From assembly GCF_900129725.1 (NCBI RefSeq), contig NZ_FQWQ01000003.1, positions 310,001 to 374,000 on the forward strand: a stretch of DNA of 64,000 bases. Reading direction: 5' to 3'. Shown piece by piece: positions 51,736 through 60,119 of the stretch (within the stretch, counting starts at the first letter, position 1; each line of letters opens with the position of its first letter). This DNA is from Chryseolinea serpens (GTDB taxonomy: Bacteria; Bacteroidota; Bacteroidia; Cytophagales; Cyclobacteriaceae). Both the position numbers and the translations under genes were made by a program. The notes beneath the pieces are model-generated. The model was not told the origin of the DNA. It did not search any database and worked only from the letters and a program-made list of their open reading frames with translations.

Positions 51736-52352
51736 TGGCAACTTCCATTTTTATTGTCGACGATCACTACATGGTGATTGAAGGCATTCGCTCCCTGCTT
51801 CAACCCGAAAAGAAGATCGAATGGATGGGGCACGCCATGACCGCGGCATCGTGCCTGGCTTTTCTGCAACAAGAACAGCCGGACGTCATCCTGATGGACG
51901 TCAACCTCCCGGATAAAAGCGGCATCGAGCTGTGCCGGGAGGTGAAAGAAAAGTACCCTCGTATTTCAATCATCGGACTGAGTTCGTTTAATCAGCAAAG
52001 CTTCATCCAGAAAATGCTGGAGCACGGAGCTTCGGGCTACGTGCTGAAGAATGCAACGCGCGAAGAGATCATAGAAGCCATTGAGGCCGTGACTGAAGGC
52101 CGCAAGTTTTTGAGCTACGAAGCCGCCATGACCGTAAAGAAGAATGAGGACTCGAAAATGCCGATCCTGACACGGCGGGAAAAGGAAGTACTCACCCTGA
52201 TCGCGGAAGGCCTGACCAATCACGAGGTAGCGGATAAACTCTTTATCAGCACCACTACCGTCGATACGCATCGCAAAAACCTGTTGGAGAAATTCGGCGT
52301 GAACAACACGGCCGTGCTGATCAGGTTGGCGGCGAAGTATCAGTTTATTTAA
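51735..52352 (+). CDS. NarL/LuxR-type response regulator
   Basis: A 205-residue response regulator. The receiver domain carries Asp9/Asp10 (FIVDDH), the phosphoacceptor Asp55 (LMDVNLP), and Lys105 (YVLKN); the LuxR-type HTH is at about residues 147-200 (LTRREKEVLTLIAEGLTNHEVADKLFISTTTVDTHRKNLLEKFG). Its TAATG overlap with the kinase gene shows co-translation; together they form one two-component system. Target genes are not known. Confidence 0.95.
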   Translation: MATSIFIVDDHYMVIEGIRSLLQPEKKIEWMGHAMTAASCLAFLQQEQPDVILMDVNLPDKSGIELCREVKEKYPRISIIGLSSFNQQSFIQKMLEHGASGYVLKNATREEIIEAIEAVTEGRKFLSYEAAMTVKKNEDSKMPILTRREKEVLTLIAEGLTNHEVADKLFISTTTVDTHRKNLLEKFGVNNTAVLIRLAAKYQFI

Positions 52353-52416
52353 AGGTCATTGTCTCCGGATCTACGGGTTGATTTTAACGCTGCCGGACTT
52401 ACCGTACACGTTTTTG

Positions 52417-52872
52417 CTACTCTACTTTTATGATCGTTGCTTGCCGTGCTATCAGACTCCAACTGTTATTGCCATACTGCCACACATGGGTAAACCTTCT
52501 GGTCACAACTTTGCCTGCATTGATCTGCTTGCCTTGTGGTTTGATCACTTCTCCGCCCATGACGATGGCGACGTTATCATTGAATGCGATTTTCTCAATG
52601 TTTCTTTCAAAGGATAGATAATGAAGGTCGCCCGATCTAAAATGCGCTTTCGTCCCCTCAACGGTACCCACCACATTGGCCGGCGTGTTGACGATCATTT
52701 TTGGTGACCAGATTTTGTCAAACAGTGGGAGGGAGTCACCTTTCAATACCGATTCCCTCTCGAGTTTTTCCAGTCGTCTTATCTCAGGTTCCCGGGGGTC
52801 TTGCGCGGATGCAACAGGAGGAACTCCCGTCACACAGCATAAAAGCGCAAGTAACTGAATGAAGCGTTTCAT
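52417..52872 (-). CDS. Exported NTF2/SnoaL-like (DUF4440) protein
   Basis: A 151-residue protein with a signal peptide (to about residue 24, PVASAQ). The rest matches the NTF2-like fold with DUF4440 features: LEKLERESVLKGDSLPLFDKIWSPKMIV at the start, then AHFRSGDLHY and RRFTHVWQYGNNSWSLIARQATII at the end. Such cavities bind small hydrophobic molecules or host cryptic enzyme sites. The active site residues are not identifiable. It converges on the response regulator gene. Confidence 0.82.
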   Translation of the reverse strand: MKRFIQLLALLCCVTGVPPVASAQDPREPEIRRLEKLERESVLKGDSLPLFDKIWSPKMIVNTPANVVGTVEGTKAHFRSGDLHYLSFERNIEKIAFNDNVAIVMGGEVIKPQGKQINAGKVVTRRFTHVWQYGNNSWSLIARQATIIKVE

Positions 52873-53132
52873 ATTTTATGGTTTAAGGTTTGTGTATGCG
52901 ACCCTAAAGCTGGTCATGTCTGAATATACGCATTACTGGATCGGGCGTCAAGAAAAAAGACGCTCAAGATTTTGTTAAGCGCTTTTACTTTACCCAGGTT
53001 GGGCTGGGCAGGCCAGTTGTGAGTTGAATACAGCCCTTACTTGTTTTTCGCATTCAGCCACTATGATTGTCGCATTCACACTGCAACAGCATCGGATGGG
53101 TTGTCGAGATTTGTCATAAAACAGAGAATAAC

Positions 53133-53726
53133 ATGAGAAAGATAATGGTTTTGTCAATGATCTCGCTGGATGGAGTGATGCAGGCACCGGGTGGACCGAA
53201 GGAAGATACATCAGGCCGATTCCAATATGGCGGCTGGACTGCACCCTATGGTGACGAAGCTTATGCCACGGCCGTGAAAAAAGAGCTGCAACCTGCAGAC
53301 TATCTTTTGGGTAGGAAAACATTTAAAATCTGGGAGAACTACTGGCCCAAACATGCTGACTTTTGGCCAGGCATCAATGAAGGGACAAAATACGTCCTGT
53401 CCAAGACGGTGAAAAAGTCAGATTGGAAGAAGTCAATTTTCCTCAAGGGTTTGGCGGATATCAAAAAGCTCAGGAATTCAAACGGGTCCGACATTCAGGT
53501 CTGGGGCAGCAGCGAGCTTATTCAGCTGCTACTCAAGAACGATCTGGTAGACGAACTCTGTCTCAAAATTCACCCGTTGATCCTCGGCAAGGGGAAAAAG
53601 TTGTTTGCCAATGGCGCAGTTCCGGCGGCATTTACACTAACGGAGAGTTCGGTCACCTCAAAAGGAGTGATCTTGGCCAACTACAAGCGAGCCGGAAAAG
53701 TCAAGACCGGTAAGGTTGGGGCTTGA
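53133..53726 (+). CDS. Dihydrofolate reductase/RibD C-terminal family protein
   Basis: A 197-residue protein starting MRKIMVLSMISLDGVMQAPGG, a family start for the bacterial RibD-C/DHFR-like group. Further marks: LLGRKTFKIWENYWP, LIKDLRN-like helix, the VWGSSELIQLLLKNDLVDELCLKIHPLILGKGKKLF strand-helix and the C-terminal region. These enzymes use NAD(P)H to reduce pterin-like or other ring substrates; the specific reaction is unknown, and many are annotated only as 'dihydrofolate reductase family'. A longer in-frame start at 53067 adds an unlikely leader. Confidence 0.88.
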   Translation: MRKIMVLSMISLDGVMQAPGGPKEDTSGRFQYGGWTAPYGDEAYATAVKKELQPADYLLGRKTFKIWENYWPKHADFWPGINEGTKYVLSKTVKKSDWKKSIFLKGLADIKKLRNSNGSDIQVWGSSELIQLLLKNDLVDELCLKIHPLILGKGKKLFANGAVPAAFTLTESSVTSKGVILANYKRAGKVKTGKVGA

Positions 53727-53769
53727 CCAGAAGTAAATGAGACGAAATTTTCGGGAAGGTTTGGGCTGA

Positions 53770-54867
53770 TTATTTCTTAAACGCTTCGCTCATCTTTTTA
53801 AAAAGCAGCCTTACGTCGAAATAAAGTTCACCTTTCTTTTCATCGCGGTCCATAATGCTGAGCTTGTCCGCATATCCCCCGTTACAGGTCAGCAAAGCTT
53901 GCGATCCGGTGCTGTAAAGTCCGAGGTAGTTAATGAGTGCGTACTCTTCGGTGGTGGTGAGGGTTACATAAGGCTTGTCACAGGTTCCATCGCCGGTGAA
54001 GATCATGGCTTCGTACAGTCTCTGGACACGGCGCTGGTAGCGATCGGCAATTTCATTTTCTCCCTTGCGCCGGTGGGCGTACATCAATTCGCGATACATC
54101 GAAGCGCTTACCGGGTTTTCCTTCAACAATTCCTGCTCGTGCTCCAGCGTCTTGTCGTAGTTGCCATCTTTGTTGTTCTTATAAAGATCACCCGACAGAT
54201 CTGAATACGGACTATAGGTCTCTGTCTTCGCATACCCCAGACAAAGAAGATAGGTCTCCCATTCATTGATCAGGTCGTCTTCCAAAAATCGTTTAAGCAG
54301 CTTTTCATAGGCATACGGGCTTTCCGCATTCAGGGTAAGGGCCTGTAATGAATCGAAGTTGGAGATCACGGAATATTTGATGCCGTGGTCGACCTTTCTG
54401 TGGTCCGATCTGCCGATGCTCCGAAGGCGTGCGGTTTCCTGGATCTGCTCGACCTTTTTTGTCAGGTCGTCCACCTTGCCCTGCAGTTTTTTATTGTCCG
54501 GTTCCAGCTTTAGTGCGCGCTCATACAGGGCCAGGGAGGTCCTCATGTCTTCATGCACCCGGAGCAGGTAGTCGGCGAAGTCGGACCAGATGGCGGCGTT
54601 GGTAGAATCGATCTTCAAGGCCTTGTCGTAATATCGCCATGCCTCCTGAGCCTCCGCGAAATCGAATGCCCCGACAATATTGGCGTGCCGCCAATGTGGC
54701 GCAGCACTGTTGGGGTTTTCTTTTAGGTCTTTTTCATACCGTTTATTTTCGGCTTTCGATTTTTTGTCGTTCTTTTTATAGTTGTCTTTTTGCGAAAAAC
54801 CGTCAATGGTAATGAGCAGGCCAAACAAGATGATCGAAGCAGCGGTCAATCGGCGGAGGAGGAGCAT
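53770..54867 (-). CDS. TPR protein with DUF4919-like domain
   Basis: A 365-residue exported protein from the ATG at 54867 (MLLLRRLTAASIIL, a signal peptide ending near FSQ). TPR-like helices occur first (AQEAWRYYDKALKIDSTNA, SLALYERALKLEPDN), followed by a coiled coil and then a DUF4919-like part (ENDLINEWETYLLCLGYAKTETYSPYSDLSGDLYKN) and a DGTCDKPYVTLTTTEEY segment common in that family. The earlier ATG at 54966 adds a non-signal leader and is not favoured. Function of the family is unknown; export to the periplasm is inferred from the signal peptide. Confidence 0.8.
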   Translation of the reverse strand: MLLLRRLTAASIILFGLLITIDGFSQKDNYKKNDKKSKAENKRYEKDLKENPNSAAPHWRHANIVGAFDFAEAQEAWRYYDKALKIDSTNAAIWSDFADYLLRVHEDMRTSLALYERALKLEPDNKKLQGKVDDLTKKVEQIQETARLRSIGRSDHRKVDHGIKYSVISNFDSLQALTLNAESPYAYEKLLKRFLEDDLINEWETYLLCLGYAKTETYSPYSDLSGDLYKNNKDGNYDKTLEHEQELLKENPVSASMYRELMYAHRRKGENEIADRYQRRVQRLYEAMIFTGDGTCDKPYVTLTTTEEYALINYLGLYSTGSQALLTCNGGYADKLSIMDRDEKKGELYFDVRLLFKKMSEAFKK

Positions 54868-55015
54868 AGAACGGGGGTTAAGGTTGTTTAAAATACGAGT
54901 TTGTATCAAATTTATTATGCAACGTTGTTGAAAAAAAATCAAGTTTGTGTTCGATCGAAAGAACAATTATATAGCCAAGTTACTGTGGCGGGCCGCCGTT
55001 GTCAATGATCTTTAT

Positions 55016-55600
55016 TCAGACTTTGGGATAATTCAAGTATTCGTTCTCAATTCGCTCCAAACATTCTTCCAGGGTTGCAACAATAAAATCCCGATCAACG
55101 GTCACCGAGAAAAGTTTATCGATTTTGTCAGCTGGACAGGGTTCTCTCCAACCGGACCATAAAAACTTTATCGCTCCATTGTCGTTGGTCATTGTAATTT
55201 GGTAAGCGTCTGTTGTTTCATCAATTGAAAGATGGCAGGCGGCCCACACTTTATTGTCTAAAATTGGCAAATGGGAAAACTCAGGTTTGAAATCTTCTTC
55301 TAGCTGATTGGCTTTCCAAATTAATTCAAATAGCTCTTCGTTATTTTTGTTCCTGAATTCAGGATGGGAAAAAGAACTAAAATCATGCTTGAACTTGTCT
55401 TTGAGCCGCTCAAGCGTTCCCTTCCAAGTACTTAAGAAGCAGGATTCATCTTCGTCACCGATGATTTGTCCCCCTAACACTAAATGACAATAAGCATAAT
55501 AATGCCCACTGTCTTTATACGAAAAGCCAGGAACATACCTTATGGCAAAAGTATTTTTGTCACCAATGAACACTTCGTTTTCTAAACCCATACCTGGCAA
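55016..55600 (-). CDS. Imm42-like immunity protein (orphan)
   Basis: A 194-residue soluble protein that resembles the Imm42 immunity family: an opening strand GDKNTFAIRY after a short leader, then AYCHLVLGGQIIGDEDESCFLSTWKGTLERLKDKF, and a C-terminal half with acidic WSGWREPCPADKID. Its A+T content is noticeably higher than its neighbours, as is common for immunity genes moved by transfer. No toxin (Rhs, T6SS, polymorphic) is adjacent; the upstream gene is 167 bp away and unrelated. It may protect against toxins from other cells. The start could instead be Met4 (MGLENEVF). Confidence 0.65.
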   Translation of the reverse strand: MPGMGLENEVFIGDKNTFAIRYVPGFSYKDSGHYYAYCHLVLGGQIIGDEDESCFLSTWKGTLERLKDKFKHDFSSFSHPEFRNKNNEELFELIWKANQLEEDFKPEFSHLPILDNKVWAACHLSIDETTDAYQITMTNDNGAIKFLWSGWREPCPADKIDKLFSVTVDRDFIVATLEECLERIENEYLNYPKV

Positions 55601-55767
55601 TGAGGGTTTAAAATAAGCAAATCACTTCTAAATACCTTATTTCAAGACGAAGCTTTCGTCGGTGTTTAGGTTAAATAACTGGCCTTCGAGAATCAACAAA
55701 AAAGGAATGCCTTTCGGTACTCGTTGGCGTCGGGGATGTTCATTTTGTTAATCGTTCGTCTTATCGG

Positions 55768-56745
55768 CTAATTACCTGCGTCCTTATTGAACTTATTACG
55801 GTAGTCCAAAGGTGTCATCCCGGTGATTTTCTTGAAGAGATCTCTGTAGGTTTGTATATCGACGTAACCAACCGAATACATGATGTCATTGACGGATTTT
55901 CGGGTTGTTTCCAATTGCTTTTTTGTGGCCTCTACTTTCACGCGCTGAATGTACTCGATCACGGTGTGGCGGGTTGCTTTCTTGAACCGCCGCTCAAAGG
56001 TCCGTCGCGTGACGTTAAATTTGTCTGCAAGCTCCTCGACAACAAGTTTTTTGCGATAGTTTTCCTCTATAAAGTCCTGCGCCTTAGAAATGAGTTCATC
56101 TTCGTGATCTTTCAGTCCCTGGAACACAATGAAGGGAGATTGCATGTCACGGTTAAGATCTACCACAAAATACTTGGCCGTGTGAATGGCCATCTTTCGA
56201 TCGGTGTACTTCTCCACCAGGTGTAATAGTAGATTCCAGTAGGCATTGTTTCCTCCACTCGAGTATAGACCGTTTTGATCGGTGATAACTTTTTCATCAA
56301 TCAATTTTACCGACGGATAGAAGTGCCGGAATTCATTGGCATACGCCCAATGCGTAGTGCATTGTTTTCCCTTCAGAACACCGGAGAATGCCATCAGGAA
56401 AGCACCCACACATAAGCTGGCCACTTCCGCGCCTTCCCTGTATTGGCGGGCGATCCACACCGCAAAGTCCCTGTTTAAATGCGTCGCCGTCATCATATCG
56501 CCCGTCATCGCGGGGATGATGATCAAGTGAGGTTGAACGATCTCATCCAGGACAACGCTGGGGTGAATGGCGAACATTCCGTCATTCAGGTTTATCTCTT
56601 TCGAAAGCCCTGCCAGACTAACGTTGAATAAAGGAGGCTTGCCCGATCGCGTTAAAAACTCGTTCACTTTGGAGAATACATAACAAGAATCCGCTATAGA
56701 TGCTAAGACGGCATTCCGGAGTGCCAGAATCGTGATGTTGATCAT
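55768..56745 (-). CDS. GlxA-type transcriptional regulator (DJ-1/PfpI + AraC domains)
   Basis: A 325-residue regulator. The N-terminal half is a DJ-1/PfpI-like domain with the nucleophile-elbow-like Cys in ASLCVGAFLMAFSG, and HWAY/GNNAYWNLLLHLVE marks. The C-terminal half is AraC-type with two helix-turn-helix units (KLVVEELADKFNVTRRTFERRFKK and RKSVNDIMYSVGYVDIQTYRDLFKKITGMTP). Members of this family regulate small-molecule uptake or catabolism. It faces the VOC-DoxX cluster across 114 bp and may control it. Confidence 0.93.
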   Translation of the reverse strand: MINITILALRNAVLASIADSCYVFSKVNEFLTRSGKPPLFNVSLAGLSKEINLNDGMFAIHPSVVLDEIVQPHLIIIPAMTGDMMTATHLNRDFAVWIARQYREGAEVASLCVGAFLMAFSGVLKGKQCTTHWAYANEFRHFYPSVKLIDEKVITDQNGLYSSGGNNAYWNLLLHLVEKYTDRKMAIHTAKYFVVDLNRDMQSPFIVFQGLKDHEDELISKAQDFIEENYRKKLVVEELADKFNVTRRTFERRFKKATRHTVIEYIQRVKVEATKKQLETTRKSVNDIMYSVGYVDIQTYRDLFKKITGMTPLDYRNKFNKDAGN

Positions 56746-56829
56746 GGATCAAAGTTATTACAAAAATTTGTCGCAATCACCCACCTCAGAATGTCGCATT
56801 ATCCATTCCCACATCAGGGTAAATGACCA

Positions 56830-56837
56830 TAAATTTG
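56830..56837 (+). promoter_or_regulatory. Candidate -7 element for the VOC cluster
   Basis: TAAATTTG fits the Bacteroidota TAnnTTTG -7 consensus and lies 23 bp before the VOC start codon. No clear -33 TTTG is seen at the right distance, so this is weak. Confidence 0.35.
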
Positions 56838-56859
56838 AATCACATTACAGGATCAATCT

Positions 56860-57279
56860 ATGCGAAAAACAACCCCCTATTTACACTTCGATGGCATTGC
56901 GGAAGAAGCAATGACGTTCTACAAATCCGTTTTCGGTGGAGAATTTGTTGCCTTCCAACGCTACAAAGACACGCCGGGTGGAGAGAAGGTAGCGGACGAC
57001 GACAAGGAGAAAGTTATTCATATCACGCTCCGGATTTCGGAGCGCGTATCGCTGATGGCGACCGACCTTTTGCGGACCATGGGTCCGGTGAAGGTGGGAA
57101 ACAACTTTCACATTTGTATGCACACGGAAAGCGAGCCGGAGACCGAACGATTATTTGACAAACTGGCCAATGGCGGCAACGTTGAAATGCCCTTGAACAA
57201 AACGTTTTGGGGATCCTACTTTGGGATGTGCAAGGACAAGTACGGAATTCAATGGATGCTTGACTACTCCGCAGACTAG
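56860..57279 (+). CDS. VOC family protein (PhnB-like)
   Basis: A 139-residue PhnB-like VOC protein: TPYLHFDGIAEEAMTFYKSVFGGEF at the start, HICMHTESEPETERLFDKLANGGNVEMPL in the middle, and the end WGSYFGMCKDKYGIQWMLDY. This clade is often annotated as 3-demethylubiquinone methyltransferase-like, although no methyltransferase activity is implied. It starts a cluster of six small genes on the plus strand facing the GlxA regulator; a response to a toxic small molecule is plausible. Confidence 0.9.
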   Translation: MRKTTPYLHFDGIAEEAMTFYKSVFGGEFVAFQRYKDTPGGEKVADDDKEKVIHITLRISERVSLMATDLLRTMGPVKVGNNFHICMHTESEPETERLFDKLANGGNVEMPLNKTFWGSYFGMCKDKYGIQWMLDYSAD

Positions 57280-57352
57280 TCCGGAATAACACTTAAATGC
57301 TCTTATCAATCGAACCTTATCTTACGGGATGGAGGCATGAACGCTTTTTGCC

Positions 57353-57778
57353 ATGAAAAAAAATAAGATCATCTACTGGATCATTACGATCGCATTCATG
57401 TACTGGATGTATGATCCGACGATCTCGAGCGCTTTCAGTTATGACTATGCCGTCGATTTCTTCACCAAGCGCCTGGGCTATCCGCAATACTTCCTCGTTT
57501 ACACCGGCGTAACAAAACTGGTTGGGTTGATCGTGCTGCTTATTCCGGGATTTCCAAAAATCAAGGAATGGGTTTACGCCGGATTCACCTTTGACCTGGT
57601 GGCTGCCATTTACTCATTGATTGCCATCGGCATGCCCTTAACGTCGCTGTGGCCACAAACCCTGGCCTTGGCATTGATGACCGGGTCATATGTTTTCTTT
57701 CACAAAATCCAAAAATCACTACCTAATCAAATTTTATATGAACACAACAGCGAGTCGAACCGTGCAGTCCCCCAATAG
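57353..57778 (+). CDS. DoxX-like membrane protein 1
   Basis: A 141-residue membrane protein with four helices and DoxX-like features: SYDYAVDFFTKRLGYPQYFLVYTGVTKLVGLIVLLIPGFPKIKEW near the start, and a compact C-terminal helix pair. DoxX-family proteins are small inner-membrane proteins linked to redox stress and thiosulfate oxidation. It overlaps the second DoxX-like gene by 41 bp. Confidence 0.85.
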   Translation: MKKNKIIYWIITIAFMYWMYDPTISSAFSYDYAVDFFTKRLGYPQYFLVYTGVTKLVGLIVLLIPGFPKIKEWVYAGFTFDLVAAIYSLIAIGMPLTSLWPQTLALALMTGSYVFFHKIQKSLPNQILYEHNSESNRAVPQ

Positions 57779-58148
57779 GGCCATGCTATGGACAGGTCGG
57801 ATCATCAGCGGTCTTTGCATCATCTTCCTTCTGATTGACGCGATCATGAAGGTGGTAAGAGCGACACCTTCGGTCGAAGGCACCGCCAGTTTAGGATTTT
57901 CCGATAGCCTGGTGCGGCCCCTTGGTGTTGTCGTGCTTATTTTCACCATCCTCTATGCCGTGCCTCGTACGGCTGTATTTGGCGCTTTGCTTCTCACGGC
58001 ACACCTGGGCGGCGCCACCGCCATTTTTATCAATAAGTACCACGGCCAGTGGTCGTTTCTTTTTCCGCTGACCTTTTGCGTGCTGCTTTGGGCTGGACTT
58101 TTTCTGCAGGACTCCAAGCTGAGAGAGATCGTGCCGCTGAGGAAATGA
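57738..58148 (+). CDS. DoxX-like membrane protein 2
   Basis: A 136-residue membrane protein from the ATG at 57738, with four helices (GRIISGLCIIFLLIDAIMKV, LGVVVLIFTILYAVPRTAVFGALLLTAHLGGATAIF) and the PRTAVFGA-type loop of the second DoxX-like branch. It overlaps the first DoxX-like gene by 41 bp in another frame, so expression is coupled. Confidence 0.88.
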   Translation: MNTTASRTVQSPNRAMLWTGRIISGLCIIFLLIDAIMKVVRATPSVEGTASLGFSDSLVRPLGVVVLIFTILYAVPRTAVFGALLLTAHLGGATAIFINKYHGQWSFLFPLTFCVLLWAGLFLQDSKLREIVPLRK

Positions 58149-58205
58149 GGAAATGCCGGGCCAGATCATAGGCGTGGGAACGTGACTATAAAACAACTAA
58201 ATACT

Positions 58206-58751
58206 ATGAAAATGATAATCTTAAAAGCATTTACAATATTGGTGGCGATCGTTTCAATGGCAGCCGTCATCGCGATGTTTTCCAAAAATAAGTATACCCT
58301 GACGCGGAACATTGTTATAAACAAAGCCAAAGAGGAAGTTTTTGCTTATATCAGACTAAACCGGAATCAGCAAGCCTATAGCAAATGGTTAGCATTGGAC
58401 CCCAATACAAAAATTCAATTCAAGGGCGCTGCCGATGGGACCCCTGGGGCTATACTTACTTTCTCGAGTAAGAGCAACAAAACGGGAACCGGCGAGTGGG
58501 AGATAAAGAACATCGTCGATGGCGAGAAAATGGATTTCGAACTACGCTTCTTAGCACCTTTTGTGTTTACGGCGAACGGAACGTTCCTCACACAATCCAT
58601 TGCCGAACAGCAAACGAAAGTGACCTGGACCTATAACAGCGGGATGGACTGGCCGAAGAATTTCATGCTGCTCTTTATGGATATGGACAAGATTGTTGGC
58701 AATGATATCCAGGAAAGTCTGGTAAACGTGAAAAACAACCTTGAGCGGTAG
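58206..58751 (+). CDS. SRPBCC/polyketide-cyclase family protein with N-terminal anchor
   Basis: A 181-residue protein from the ATG at 58206 (MKMIILKAF). A hydrophobic segment (residues 4-24) is a signal peptide or anchor. The remaining part is a polyketide-cyclase/SRPBCC domain (TRNIVINKAKEEVFAYIR, QAYSKWLALDPN, GTGEWEI, TWTYNSGMDWP). This would act in the periplasm or on the membrane surface. A GTG 24 bp upstream is possible but gives a longer leader. Ligand unknown. Follows DoxX-like 2 by 57 bp. Confidence 0.82.
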   Translation: MKMIILKAFTILVAIVSMAAVIAMFSKNKYTLTRNIVINKAKEEVFAYIRLNRNQQAYSKWLALDPNTKIQFKGAADGTPGAILTFSSKSNKTGTGEWEIKNIVDGEKMDFELRFLAPFVFTANGTFLTQSIAEQQTKVTWTYNSGMDWPKNFMLLFMDMDKIVGNDIQESLVNVKNNLER

Positions 58752-58753
58752 TC

Positions 58754-59194
58754 ATGACCGGGTCAAAAGAAGACATGGAGGCCATAACGTTGTTGTTTAT
58801 GCAGGCAGCGCAGGCATGGGACGAGGGGAATGGCGGGCGCTATGCTTCCTTTTTTACCGAGGACTGTGACTATGTTACTTTTGACGGCCATCACCTAAGG
58901 GGAAATGCTGAGCATGAAACTTTTCACCATAAACTCTTCGCAGGCTTTTTGAAGGGCTCGAAGCTCGTGGGCACAATAAAGTCAATACGCTTCATAAACC
59001 CGGATGTCGCCATCGTGCATCAGACGGGAGGTGTTCAACTTCGGTTTCAGAAACGATTTTCCAAGGCGAGACTTTCCATAAATACCAATGTATTGGTACG
59101 CGAGCAGGGCCTATGGAAGATCTCCGCCTTTCACAATTGCCGGATTCAAAAGCCACCCTTTATTTTCCGATGGATTGAATTTTTTAAAAATTAA
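58754..59194 (+). CDS. SgcJ/EcaC-type NTF2-like protein
   Basis: A 146-residue protein with the NTF2-like fold of the SgcJ/EcaC group: AQAWDEGNGGRYASFFTEDCDYVTFDGHHLRGNAEHETFHHKLF at the start and VLVREQGLWKISAFHNCR at the end. These proteins sit in antibiotic-like or stress pathways; the reaction is not defined. It starts 2 bp after the SRPBCC stop, so the two are coupled. Confidence 0.85.
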   Translation: MTGSKEDMEAITLLFMQAAQAWDEGNGGRYASFFTEDCDYVTFDGHHLRGNAEHETFHHKLFAGFLKGSKLVGTIKSIRFINPDVAIVHQTGGVQLRFQKRFSKARLSINTNVLVREQGLWKISAFHNCRIQKPPFIFRWIEFFKN

Positions 59195-59205
59195 AACAGG
59201 ACCCT

Positions 59206-59775
59206 ATGTCGTTTCAAGCATACCTGGATAATATCAAAGCAAAAACAGGCAAGTCTCCAGAGGATTTTAAGAAGCTCGCCGCAAAGCGTGGATTGCTCGG
59301 CGATGGCATAAAGGCAGGGGAGGTCGTTGCCTGGCTAAAAGAAGAATTTGGCCTGGGCCACGGTCATGCCATGGCCATCTACACCGTTTTTAAGAAGGAG
59401 AAAGACAAGCCAAAGAGCCCGGATGACAAACTCGAATCGTTTTTCAAAGGAAAGAAGGTGCGCTGGCGTCCCCTGTTCGACTTGTTGATGAAAAAACTAA
59501 AGCCCTTTGGCGACGATCTTAAGGTTTCCCCCACGACTAGTTATTTAAGCGTCTTAAGGGGTGATAGAAAGATGGCCATCATTCAGGTTTCATCTGTTCG
59601 GATGGACCTTGGGATAAAACTTAAGGGAGTCAAACCAACAAAACGATTCCGCCCGGCCGATGCGTGGAATTCAATGGTAACGCATCGCGTGCAAATCACC
59701 GATGAAAGACAGCTCGACGATGAGCTCATCAACTGGCTGCAAAGTGCCTATGAGCAAAATGGTCCGACCACTTAG
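59206..59775 (+). CDS. DUF4287 + DUF5655 domain protein
   Basis: A 189-residue soluble protein. The N-terminal part (residues 3-65) matches DUF4287 (AYLDNIKAKTGKSPEDFKKLA, VVAWLKEEFGLGHGHAMAIYTVFK), and the rest matches DUF5655 (SFFKGKKVRWRPLFDLL, VSPTTSYLSVLRGDRKMAIIQVSS). Its stop codon lies inside the loop of a terminator hairpin. DUF5655 proteins are thought to relate to DNA-end-type or crystallin-like roles but lack a known function. It follows the SgcJ-like gene by 11 bp and ends the cluster. Confidence 0.87.
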   Translation: MSFQAYLDNIKAKTGKSPEDFKKLAAKRGLLGDGIKAGEVVAWLKEEFGLGHGHAMAIYTVFKKEKDKPKSPDDKLESFFKGKKVRWRPLFDLLMKKLKPFGDDLKVSPTTSYLSVLRGDRKMAIIQVSSVRMDLGIKLKGVKPTKRFRPADAWNSMVTHRVQITDERQLDDELINWLQSAYEQNGPTT

Positions 59776-59787
59776 GGTCGGTTTTAT
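59764..59787 (+). terminator. Terminator overlapping the stop codon of the DUF4287/5655 gene
   Basis: CCGACC - ACTTAG - GGTCGG followed by TTTTATT. The TAG stop is in the loop, so the hairpin forms only once translation ends. Confidence 0.82.
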
Positions 59788-59808
59788 TGCTACCCGGAAA
59801 ATTTGTTT

Positions 59809-59855
59809 GGTGCGGAGAATGATGTTCGATGCTTGTGAACATCATTCTCCGCACC
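59809..59855. repeat. Perfect 19-bp inverted repeat, possible strong hairpin
   Basis: Arms at 59809-59827 and 59837-59855 match all 19 positions (starting GGTGCGGAGAATG), with a 9-nt loop; one further T-A pair extends it. After the right arm comes ATTTTTATGGG on the plus strand, so it could serve as a second terminator; on the minus strand AAACAAATTTTCC follows. The length and perfection are unusual for an intrinsic terminator. Confidence 0.7.
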
Positions 59856-59922
59856 ATTTTTATGGGAAATTACCCTCCTTGCAAAACCTGTAATTTTATT
59901 ATAATTAACTTATAATCAGTGT

Positions 59923-59953
59923 TTTGTGATTTTTTTGAAACAAAAATCACAAA
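59923..59953. repeat. AT-rich inverted repeat
   Basis: Arms TTTGTGATTTTT (59923-59934) and AAAAATCACAAA (59942-59953), perfect over 12 bp with a 7-nt loop. It may be an RNA hairpin or a regulator site. Confidence 0.55.
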
Positions 59954-60029
59954 GGCTCGTCGGTAATTTCAAGAAAACCTGGCCGTCCTAGTTTTATGTT
60001 TTAGAAAAAGCTTCGGCGATGAAAAAATT

Positions 60030-60061
60030 CTCGTGACTTTTATTTTCGGCGTGACACGGTT
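60030..60061 (-). promoter_or_regulatory. Second copy of the ECF-type -35 element
   Basis: AACCGTGTCACG on the minus strand (60061 to 60050), identical over 12 bp to the element before the sigma operon at 61557-61568. At 16 bp downstream stands CGAG (60033-60030), only a partial match to the expected CGTC. A transcript from here would run through both hairpins and away from the sigma gene. Confidence 0.4.
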
Positions 60062-60119
60062 ATCCCGTAAAGAAGAAATGGAGGAACCCGGATCTTCATT
60101 GAGTTCTGGAGAATTCTCC

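Larger units (their letters stand above)
59776..60119. other. Gene-free region between convergent operons, with two long hairpins and a sigma-like -35 element
   Basis: 344 bp between the convergent DUF4287/5655 and sigma-factor genes. It holds the end of the terminator, the perfect 19-bp hairpin (59809-59855), an AT-rich 12-bp inverted repeat (59923-59953) and a copy of the ECF-type -35 element (60050-60061). No protein-coding gene is supported. These elements are annotated separately. Confidence 0.6.
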
